Shown piece after piece: positions 41,184 to 48,082 of a DNA stretch of 64,000 bases. Position 1 is the stretch's first letter; the number at the start of each line of letters is the position of its first letter. The notes beneath the pieces were generated by a model. That model was not told where the DNA came from. It searched no databases and saw only the letters and a list, made by a program, of their open reading frames with translations. The position numbers and the translations under genes are program-made. This stretch comes from Corynebacterium sp. HMSC08A12 (GTDB lineage: Bacteria > Actinomycetota > Actinomycetes > Mycobacteriales > Mycobacteriaceae): assembly GCF_001807485.1 (NCBI RefSeq), contig NZ_KV789171.1:32655-96654 (forward strand), in the 5' to 3' direction.

Positions 41184-42434
41184 ATGACGGAAACCACGCC
41201 GGCCACCACCGCGGCCACTACCCGGGCCACCGCCGCCGAAGAGGCGCCGGGGGTTTTCGGGCGCATCACCGCGGAGTCCGTCCGCCGCCCGCTGCAGAGG
41301 GCTGTGGAGGATCCGCAGGCGATGACCCACTCGTGGCTGTTTACCGGCCCGCCCGGCTCGGGGCGGTCCATCGCGGCGAAGGTCTTTGCCACCGCGTTGG
41401 TGTGCCCGCACGGTGGCTGCGGCGAGTGCGACCAGTGCCGGAGCGCGGCCGCGGGCACGCACCCGGACATCCTGTGGGTCTCCACCACGGGAGTGGTGCT
41501 GACGGTCGACGAGATCCGCGGCGCCATCCACGAGGCCGCAAACATGCCCACCGTCGCCCGCTGGCGCGTGGTGGTTGTGGAAGATGCCGACCGCCTGAAC
41601 GATGCCGCCGCCAACGCTTTGCTGAAGTCCGTCGAGGAGCCGCCCGCCCGCACCGTCTTCCTGCTGTGCGCGCCCTCGACCGACCCTTCGGATATTGCGA
41701 TCACCCTACGGTCGCGCTGCCGCCACGTGTACGTGCCCACTCCCTCGCCGGCGGCGGTCAAGGGGGTTTTGCTTAGTGACGCCACCTTAGGCCTCAATGA
41801 AACCCAAGCCCAATGGGCCGCCGACGTCTCGGCCGGACACATTGGAAGGGCTCGCCACCTGGCCAGCGACGAGGCCGCCCGCACCAAACGCGCCACCGCG
41901 CTGAAGCTGCCGCAGCTGGTGTACGAACCCAACGCGCTGTACCGCTTCACCTCCGAGCTGGTGAAGAAAGCCGAGGAAGAGGCCGCCAGCGAGCTGGAAA
42001 AGCTGGATCAGCGGGAGCGTGAGGAACTGGAGAGCAGCCTCGGCGTGGGCGCGAAAGGCAAGGGTGCTGCAAAGGCTCAGCGGGGGGCGTCCGGAAGAAT
42101 GAAAGAGCTAGAAAAAGAACAGAAGAACCGGCGCACCAGAAGAACCCGCGACTCGCTTGACCTGGCGCTGATCGACATTGCCGGGCTGTACCGCGATGCG
42201 ATGCTGCAGGCCGCGGGCGCGGTGGAAGGCGATGGCGTGCCGGTGGGCGGCCACCAGCACCCGGACATGGCGGCGACGTCGAAGGAACTGGCGCGGCGTA
42301 ATAGTGCGTCGGCGCTGGTGAGCTGCATCGATGCGGTGATGGAATGCCGCGAGGTGCTGGGGTACAACGTGCGGCCTGAGGTGGCGCTGGATGCGATGGC
42401 GGGGCGCCTGCAGCAGTGCTGTGGGGTGGCCTAG
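41184..42434 (+). CDS. holB: DNA polymerase III delta-prime subunit
   Basis: A clamp-loader subunit of 416 residues. The Walker A is GPPGSGRS, with Arg where ATPases have Lys, as expected for the non-hydrolysing delta-prime. The zinc module is CPHGGCGECDQC, and the SRC motif is in RSRCRHVYVP. Between about 265 and 330 is a long charged, Glu/Lys/Arg-rich segment that looks coiled-coil and is longer than in enterobacterial HolB. LLSDAT in domain II is encoded by a dispersed-motif copy. It diverges from cyaB. Confidence 0.9.
   Translation: MTETTPATTAATTRATAAEEAPGVFGRITAESVRRPLQRAVEDPQAMTHSWLFTGPPGSGRSIAAKVFATALVCPHGGCGECDQCRSAAAGTHPDILWVSTTGVVLTVDEIRGAIHEAANMPTVARWRVVVVEDADRLNDAAANALLKSVEEPPARTVFLLCAPSTDPSDIAITLRSRCRHVYVPTPSPAAVKGVLLSDATLGLNETQAQWAADVSAGHIGRARHLASDEAARTKRATALKLPQLVYEPNALYRFTSELVKKAEEEAASELEKLDQREREELESSLGVGAKGKGAAKAQRGASGRMKELEKEQKNRRTRRTRDSLDLALIDIAGLYRDAMLQAAGAVEGDGVPVGGHQHPDMAATSKELARRNSASALVSCIDAVMECREVLGYNVRPEVALDAMAGRLQQCCGVA
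41769..41783 (-). repeat. Dispersed motif, one mismatch
   Basis: GGCGTCA-CT-AAGCAA on the minus strand, inside holB. Confidence 0.45.
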
Positions 42435-42517
42435 CGGGTATCCGGGCTAACCCCAGGTGGCGTTTTGGTGCTCAGGGTTTGCGTCGGCTAGGATAACGCT
42501 TCGTACTTAATGTACGC

Positions 42518-42593
42518 GCCGCTTTAGCTCAGTCGGCAGAGCGTTTCACTCGTAATGAAAAGGTCGCGAGTTCGATTCTCGCAAGCGGCTCCA
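42518..42593 (+). tRNA. tRNA-Thr (anticodon CGT)
   Basis: Complete cloverleaf with acceptor GCCGCTT / AAGCGGC, D arm GCTC-GAGC, anticodon stem TTTCA/TGAAA around CTCGTAA (CGT at 42551-42553), T arm GCGAG-TTCGATT-CTCGC and encoded CCA. Confidence 0.96.
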
Positions 42594-42597
42594 TGTG

Positions 42598-42638
42598 ATG
42601 TCCCATAGCATTCTTGACAGTTTGCTGTGGGACATTTT
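42598..42638 (+). terminator. Terminator of tRNA-Thr
   Basis: ATGTCCCATAGCA pairs with TGCTGTGGGACAT (one G-T pair), followed by TTTT. Confidence 0.85.
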
Positions 42639-42731
42639 GATTGCTAGCGACTGCTAACGTTTCGCCGCTTATAAGCGTTTGGGTAAACAAAGCACTTCCA
42701 ACAAAACTCCTTCAGAAAGGATTCTTCCCCA

Positions 42732-43016
42732 ATGAAGATTCGCAAGTCGCTCATCGCCGGCGTTACCGCCGTAACTGTCACCGCAGGTCTCGCCGCACCT
42801 GCCCAGGCCGAAAACCACACCCCCACCACCCAAGTACAGGCTGCAGAAACTCCGAACACCAAGTCCCCGCTTGGCTCACTGAACACAATCTTCGAAAACA
42901 CCCCGGCTTGGCTGCGCTTCCCCCTCTTTGCACCGCTGGGACTCATCTGGGCCGTTATTTACGGCCTAGTTGGCGCTCAGAACTCCGACGCGCCATACTA
43001 CGGCAGTCTTTCTTAA
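42732..43016 (+). CDS. Small secreted/membrane protein, unknown
   Basis: I do not recognise this 94-residue protein. It has a clear Sec signal peptide (MKIRKSLIAG, hydrophobic core, cut after PAQA at about residue 26), a polar Thr/Gln-rich stretch, and one hydrophobic segment (about 60-81, LRFPLFAPLGLIWAVIYGLVG) before a short SDAPYYGSLS end. The ribosome-binding site AAAGGA is good and a terminator-like hairpin follows. It stands alone between tRNA-Thr and ddh. The layout fits a small envelope protein with one late membrane segment. Confidence 0.75.
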   Translation: MKIRKSLIAGVTAVTVTAGLAAPAQAENHTPTTQVQAAETPNTKSPLGSLNTIFENTPAWLRFPLFAPLGLIWAVIYGLVGAQNSDAPYYGSLS

Positions 43017-43056
43017 CCCGGTGACCGGCCAACCTGCGGGAATGCCAGCAGGCGGA
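43015..43056 (+). terminator. Terminator after the small secreted gene
   Basis: AACCCG ... CCTGC pairs with GCAGG ... CGGGTT, followed by TT; the stem has internal bulges. It may also serve ddh, which converges. Confidence 0.6.
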
Positions 43057-43077
43057 GGTCGGGTTTTGCGTTGGGGC

Positions 43078-44058
43078 TTATAGCTTCTTGGCTACCAGAT
43101 CGTCCAGAGGCTCTGCAGAAAGCAGGTAAGGTGCTACCTCGAAGACCGTGCGGGCGCCCGTCTCGCCAGCCTGGCGCATGCGCCACGCGGCGCGGCCGTA
43201 GGCCACCTGCACCGCAGCGGTGAAGTCGGGGTTGCGCTCCAGCTCTAGGCCGAACTCAATCACGTGACCGGAAGTGCCCGCCTGGCCGCGGGTGATTACC
43301 TGCCCGCCGTGTGGCATGCCCTGGTGGTCGCGCTCGAACTCGGCCTCGGAAATGAACTCCACGATCGTTTCGTAGGGCGCGAAGTAGTCCGGCATCGTCA
43401 CGATTGCCTCGCGGATCTGCTCCTTCAACCTTTCATCCGCCGCCACATCGCCGGTTTCTTCCGCCACCACGAAGCAATGGCGCAGGTGGCACTCGTTGGC
43501 CTTCAGGTCTGCACCCTCGCCTCGTTTCACGGCCTCGATAGCCTCCGGATTCGGCTTGGTGTACTGCACACCCTTGGCCACGCCGGGCACGCGACGCACC
43601 GCATCGGAGTGACCCTGCGAGAGCCCCGGACCCCAGAACGTCATCTGGTCGGCTCCCGGCAGTACTGTGCCGCCGAGCACACGGTTCAAGGAGAAGATGC
43701 CCGGATCCCAACCGGTGGAGATCATCGCAATGTTGTCGCCCTCTTGCGCGGACTTATCCATGACCGCCCGGTAGTTCGGGATTTCACCGTGGTTGTCGTA
43801 GGTATCGACCGTGGTGAAGTGCTTGGCCAGTTCAGGGGCCTGCGCTGGCACATCGGTGGCGCTGCCCAGGCAGACGAAGAGCACGTCCACCTCATCCTTG
43901 TGCTTTTCCACGTCCGCAGCTGGCAACACACGGGCCTGCGTATCGAGGGAATCGCGGCGGGAGAACACACAGACGAGTTCCATGTCGGGCTGGTCGGCAA
44001 TAACCTTTTCAACGCTGCGACCCAGGTTTCCATAGCCAATGATGGCGGTGCGAATCAT
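43078..44058 (-). CDS. ddh: meso-Diaminopimelate D-dehydrogenase
   Basis: An NADPH enzyme that aminates tetrahydrodipicolinate directly to meso-diaminopimelate, a one-step lysine/peptidoglycan branch present in corynebacteria and few other groups. The Rossmann motif is IIGYGNLGRSVE (residues 6-17); the substrate region has STGWDPGIFSLNRVLG and FWGPGLSQGHSDA, and the C-terminal part includes PHGGQVITRG and HVIEFGLELERNPDFT. The length of 326 compares with about 320 in the family. Single gene, with 164 bases to the next gene upstream. Confidence 0.96.
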   Translation of the reverse strand: MIRTAIIGYGNLGRSVEKVIADQPDMELVCVFSRRDSLDTQARVLPAADVEKHKDEVDVLFVCLGSATDVPAQAPELAKHFTTVDTYDNHGEIPNYRAVMDKSAQEGDNIAMISTGWDPGIFSLNRVLGGTVLPGADQMTFWGPGLSQGHSDAVRRVPGVAKGVQYTKPNPEAIEAVKRGEGADLKANECHLRHCFVVAEETGDVAADERLKEQIREAIVTMPDYFAPYETIVEFISEAEFERDHQGMPHGGQVITRGQAGTSGHVIEFGLELERNPDFTAAVQVAYGRAAWRMRQAGETGARTVFEVAPYLLSAEPLDDLVAKKL

Positions 44059-44222
44059 GCGGGGGAGTCCTTTCTAGATGTCCTCGTGCGGGCGCGACAC
44101 TCGTCCGACAGGAAGACGGGGAACCGTAATTGGATACCGTATTTAGATCCAGCCTATCCTCCTTTCGCTACCTGTCACTACCTGCCCCTTTAGCCGTGCT
44201 GTTGGTGCATCCGCGGCGAGCT

Positions 44223-45707
44223 CTATTGGAAGGAGGAGGGCAGGGCCAGTTTCTCGAAGGGGCTCAACCCACGGATGGCGGAGTTGGCGAAGCTGGCCAC
44301 GACCAAGATCGCAAACATCGTCGCTGCAGAAAACAGCTGCACCCGGGAACCCGGGTCCGTTAGCATTAGAACCGCCAGCCCCGCCAACACAACCAGCGTG
44401 GCGATGGTCAGCCAGGGGAAGCCCCACATGCGGATCGGCAATGCGCCGCCCGCGTGCTGTTCCAGGCGGTGGCGCAGACGCAGCTGGGAGACGACGATGA
44501 ACGTCCAAACGATCAGCAGGGAGGCACCCGCGGAGTTCAGCATAAACGTCAGTAGCCAACCGGTATCCAGGTAGTTCAGAACCACCATCACGATGGACAA
44601 ACACACCGAGAGAATGATCGCGGCGACGGGAACGCCTCGACGGTCTACACGGGTGAAAATTTGGGGTGCCTCATGACGATTGGCCAGGGAGAACATCATG
44701 CGGCTGGAGGCATAGATCTGCGCATTGAAGGCAGACAGTAGCGCCAGAACAATAATGGCTTCCATGAAGCCGACCACGCCCGGAATCCCGGCCAGATTCA
44801 GCACCCTAGTGAAGGGGCTATCGGCTGCGCTTTCCGCCTGTCCTAGGGAGGAGTGGGGGAGCAGGAAGGTAATCACCAGCACCGAACCCAAGTAAAACAG
44901 CGAGATTCGAGTGATGGTGGAGCGCACCGCGTTGATCAGCGAGCGCTGGGGATTCTCGGATTCCGCAGAGGCGATGGCCACGACCTCGATGCCCCCGAAG
45001 GCGAATGCCACAGCCAGAATCGCCGTGGCCACGCCGCCCACACCGTTGGGCATAAAGCCGTCGGCTATGAACACCTCAGTGCCGATGAAGGTATGCCCGG
45101 GCAGGAGACCAAAGACTAGTAGGAACCCAATGACCAGGAAAGCTACTAGCACCGCCACCTTGATGAACGCGAACCAGAACTCGAACTCGCCGAAAGCGCT
45201 GATCTGCAGCAGGTTCACCACGCCGAAGAAAATCACGCATACGGCTGCGGGGATCCAGGCGTCAATACCGAACCAAGCCCCCATAAAACTCGCCGCACCA
45301 GTAATTTCGGCGCCGAGTACCGCCACCGTGGCGAGCCAGTACATCCAACCCTGCGTGAAGCCAGCCCAGCGCCCGATGCCGTGTTCTGCATATTCGGAGA
45401 ACGAGCCGGAGGCGGGGATGACGGTGCCCATCTCGCCCAGCATCTGCATCACGAGGATCGCGATGAAACCCGCCACAATGTAGGCCAGCAGCACGGCTGG
45501 TCCGGCGGCCTCGATGCCCACGCCGGTGCCCAGGAATAGGCCGGCGCCGATGGTGGAGCCCAGGCCCATCATCGTGAGGTGGCGGACCTTCAGTCCGTTG
45601 CCTAGCTTGTCATCGCCTAGCTTGTCACTGCCTAGCTTGTCATCGCCGGTGCGCGAGTTCGCGTGTGAACTGGCGGTATCTGAGGAGGTGGAGGGGGTAG
45701 AGCTCAT
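44223..45707 (-). CDS. Amino-acid permease (APC superfamily, AAT family)
   Basis: A 494-residue, 12-helix proton-coupled amino-acid importer. The first helix motif GLGSTIGAGLFLGTGVGI and PASGSFSEYAEHGIGRWAGF are those of the GabP/AroP/ProY group; substrate cannot be told. The N-terminal 38 residues are soluble, and three 15-base tandem units (45601-45645) encode DDKLG, SDKLG, DDKLG. That stretch could change length by slippage without frameshift. It is transcribed toward ddh but with 164 bases between. Confidence 0.88.
   Translation of the reverse strand: MSSTPSTSSDTASSHANSRTGDDKLGSDKLGDDKLGNGLKVRHLTMMGLGSTIGAGLFLGTGVGIEAAGPAVLLAYIVAGFIAILVMQMLGEMGTVIPASGSFSEYAEHGIGRWAGFTQGWMYWLATVAVLGAEITGAASFMGAWFGIDAWIPAAVCVIFFGVVNLLQISAFGEFEFWFAFIKVAVLVAFLVIGFLLVFGLLPGHTFIGTEVFIADGFMPNGVGGVATAILAVAFAFGGIEVVAIASAESENPQRSLINAVRSTITRISLFYLGSVLVITFLLPHSSLGQAESAADSPFTRVLNLAGIPGVVGFMEAIIVLALLSAFNAQIYASSRMMFSLANRHEAPQIFTRVDRRGVPVAAIILSVCLSIVMVVLNYLDTGWLLTFMLNSAGASLLIVWTFIVVSQLRLRHRLEQHAGGALPIRMWGFPWLTIATLVVLAGLAVLMLTDPGSRVQLFSAATMFAILVVASFANSAIRGLSPFEKLALPSSFQ
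45601..45645 (-). repeat. 15-bp in-frame tandem repeat, three units
   Basis: The unit is CCTAGCTTGTCATCG with one or two differences, in the N-terminal codons of the permease. Confidence 0.8.
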
Positions 45708-45836
45708 TCCTTAAGAATACGGTGTGGCCAAATGCGCCTCCGCCTTGGACTAGTCTTGGACCGGCCTTGAACCAGACTCGGATCAGACTAGGCGCCACGG
45801 AACACCGGTCTTCATACCCCGCGTAAGAGTTTTAGG

Positions 45837-46547
45837 CTAGTACCCCGCGCGGATTGCGCTGATGGCTAGCCGCAGGCGCGAATCCACCCCGAAGCGCTTC
45901 ATCAGCGAGGACACGTGCTTCTTCACGGTCGATTCCGCGTAGAGCGCCTCCTTCGCGATCTCCGCGTTGGAGTGCCCCTGGACTAGAAGTTGCAGGGTGG
46001 TGCGCTCGCCTTCCGGGATGCTTTCCGGGTCTGGCGCCGCGCCGGGTTGCTCTTGTTTATTTGGTGACGCCGACTTCCCCGCCTGCACAGCTGCCCCACC
46101 GACAGAGCGTTCGGGGATAAAGTCCACGAGGCGTGAAAGGCACTCGGGGGAGACGGCGGTGCCGCCGTTCATCGCGTCCCGGACGGCTTGGATGAATTGC
46201 ACGGGGCGGGCGCTTTTGATGATGTACCCCGCCCCGCCGCTGGTGAGGATCTCCAGCATCGTTTCGTCGGTGTCCATGGAAGTCATGGCGACGAACACAG
46301 GGGGATTGTCCTGGGATTGCAGGGTGCGGAGTAGCTCGATTCCGCCGACCTCGGGCATGTGGATGTCCGCCAACACGAGGTCGAGGTCTCCCCCTAGTCG
46401 CTCGATCTGTTCGAGGGCGACGGCGCCGTTCTCGGCTTCGGCTACGATCTCAATGTCTTTGGCGACAGAGAAGTAGTGGCGGAGGGCGGTCAGCGCCCGG
46501 GCATCGTCATCGACAATGAGGATTCGTGTGGCAGGGGCGTTACTCAT
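45837..46547 (-). CDS. NarL/LuxR-family response regulator
   Basis: A 236-residue two-component regulator. The receiver domain has DDDARA, the phosphorylated Asp in LVLADIHMPE, Thr in AMTSMD and Lys in IIKSARP. The output LuxR helix-turn-helix is GHSNAEIAKEALYAESTVKKHVSSLMKRF. The linker (about 140-170) is Gln/Pro-rich and longer than usual, and carries a degenerate dispersed motif. Its ATG overlaps the kinase stop by four bases, so the pair is cotranslated with the kinase first. Confidence 0.92.
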   Translation of the reverse strand: MSNAPATRILIVDDDARALTALRHYFSVAKDIEIVAEAENGAVALEQIERLGGDLDLVLADIHMPEVGGIELLRTLQSQDNPPVFVAMTSMDTDETMLEILTSGGAGYIIKSARPVQFIQAVRDAMNGGTAVSPECLSRLVDFIPERSVGGAAVQAGKSASPNKQEQPGAAPDPESIPEGERTTLQLLVQGHSNAEIAKEALYAESTVKKHVSSLMKRFGVDSRLRLAISAIRAGY

Positions 46548-47803
46548 GGTGATACCGACTTTAGGCTGAGCCGCCAAAAAGTGCGCGAGCCGTAGGTTTC
46601 TTGTTCTGTCTTGACCGAGCCCTTGGTTCGCTTGGCCCAGCGCTGCAGGTTGGTCAGGCCGAGGTTGGAGGATAAGTCGGCGGGTAGAGCAGGGGAATCT
46701 GTACCGTTTCTTGCTACCTCGTTCCAGATACACAGCGAATGGACTTTTGGACGGTTTTCCACAGCAACCACAACGGGGCTGCCTGGAGCTGCGTATTTCA
46801 CAATGTTGGTCGCGCCCTCCATCAGGAGTCGGTCTACCAGCATGCGCTGTCGCGGTTCCTTCGGGAGGAGTGTGGCACATTGGCTCTGGCTGATGGAATT
46901 GGCAGGCGTGGCAGCGGAGGGGTTTGCCAACCAGTCTTTTGCCGGAGAGCCCTGGGTGAAGACCACCCGAAAGCCATGGGGCTTGAGCCGCTCGGTGAAA
47001 GCCGATAGCGACTGGCCGCGAGACGGGGGCTTGCCATGCGATATTTTTTGTTCCGTTGACCGGAGAAGGTCGAGGAGTTTGCGGCTCTGCGCCATCGCCT
47101 CCCGACTGTTGCCGACGATGGTATGTAGGTCCTTACGCATGGCTTCACTGTCCAGCTGCGAATCGGGTTCCGCGTCTAGCTGTAGCTCCATCGTCTCCGC
47201 TTGCATGACCACAGAGGTCAAGGGGCCGGCCACGGAATCGTGGAGGGTTTCCGCCAGGTCCTGGCGGGTGCGTTCGAGGTCTGCTTCCCAGCTGTCGTTG
47301 AGGAAAGCGTTTCTGCGATCCAGGTAGCCGATGAGCCATCCTGCGCCGGCCCCAAGAAGGAGGAAGATCAGCCAGGCGAACACCGCTGAGGGGGCGAGGC
47401 TTTCCAGATAGTCTCGCGGGGAGGTGACTGTCGGGTCAAGGGTGCCCAGCACGAACGCGCTGAGCGTAACCGCGACGGTGAGAAGAAGTCTTCCCCCAAA
47501 GGCGATTACGCCACAGAAGAAGGGTGCAAGGAATACGAATGCGGGAAACTCATCTACTTGCAGCAGCATCGCAGCGCTGAAGGTGAGAAGGAAGAGCGCA
47601 GTTGCCCAGCGCGGATAACGCATGCCTAGCGCGGTGGCTAGGCAAAACCCAAGCGCCACAAGAACCAGGGCGATGGACAGGGCGTCGGGTGCGAGTGCGA
47701 GGTTGGAAGCAAAGGTCAGGGCACACAACGCAAACACCACGATCGGTGTTTTCGCGGATACGCCCTGCGATGCTTGTTCTTTGATGGCCACAGCTTCCTT
47801 CAT
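46544..47803 (-). CDS. Sensor histidine kinase (HisKA_3 type)
   Basis: A 419-residue kinase partner of the downstream regulator. The N-terminal half has about five or six membrane helices with almost no extracytoplasmic domain, so it would sense a membrane or small-molecule signal. The dimerisation/phosphate box is LAETLHDSVAGPLTSVVMQAE, with His in LHD as in NarX/LiaS-like kinases. The ATPase domain is divergent: the N-box lies near GATNIVKYAAP, and the G-box is weak (NLGLTNLQRW). I used the ATG at 47803; 31 more in-frame codons are possible upstream. Confidence 0.85.
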   Translation of the reverse strand: MKEAVAIKEQASQGVSAKTPIVVFALCALTFASNLALAPDALSIALVLVALGFCLATALGMRYPRWATALFLLTFSAAMLLQVDEFPAFVFLAPFFCGVIAFGGRLLLTVAVTLSAFVLGTLDPTVTSPRDYLESLAPSAVFAWLIFLLLGAGAGWLIGYLDRRNAFLNDSWEADLERTRQDLAETLHDSVAGPLTSVVMQAETMELQLDAEPDSQLDSEAMRKDLHTIVGNSREAMAQSRKLLDLLRSTEQKISHGKPPSRGQSLSAFTERLKPHGFRVVFTQGSPAKDWLANPSAATPANSISQSQCATLLPKEPRQRMLVDRLLMEGATNIVKYAAPGSPVVVAVENRPKVHSLCIWNEVARNGTDSPALPADLSSNLGLTNLQRWAKRTKGSVKTEQETYGSRTFWRLSLKSVSP

Positions 47804-47920
47804 GCTATCGGTAGGTGGGAGTCTACTTTCGTACCGTGTTTCCCAGATGCCCTTTCCGGGAGCTTCCTTTGCCAGCACCATGGATGGCGTAAGCACCTCA
47901 CAACGGAAAGGACACAGAAC

Positions 47921-48082
47921 ATGGCTTCTTACACAGAGAAAGAATGGACCTACCCCATGGTTGGCTCTACGTTTGGCGTGGCCACCGGTGTTGCGATGGC
48001 TAACCCGCTGGTAGGCGCGGCGCTAGCCATTATCTTTAGCTTTGCCGGTTATGCCATCGCGCAGTCCGAAGAGGCCGAGTAA
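47921..48082 (+). CDS. 53-residue membrane peptide, unknown
   Basis: I do not recognise a family. The product begins MASYTEKEWTYPMVG, has a continuous hydrophobic segment rich in Gly and Ala (GVATGVAMANPLVGAALAII), and ends SEEAE. It has a good ribosome-binding site (GGAAAGGA) eight bases before the ATG, and starts 118 bases from the divergent kinase gene. Small size, one helix with Gly spacing and charged ends fit a holin-like, bacteriocin-like or channel-associated peptide; none can be proven from the sequence. It ends one base before the stop of the convergent acyl-CoA dehydrogenase gene. Confidence 0.68.
   Translation: MASYTEKEWTYPMVGSTFGVATGVAMANPLVGAALAIIFSFAGYAIAQSEEAE

Noticed and set aside
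41341..41370. Broken Walker A lysine in HolB as pseudogene evidence
   Set aside because: Delta-prime subunits normally do not hydrolyse ATP and lack this lysine.
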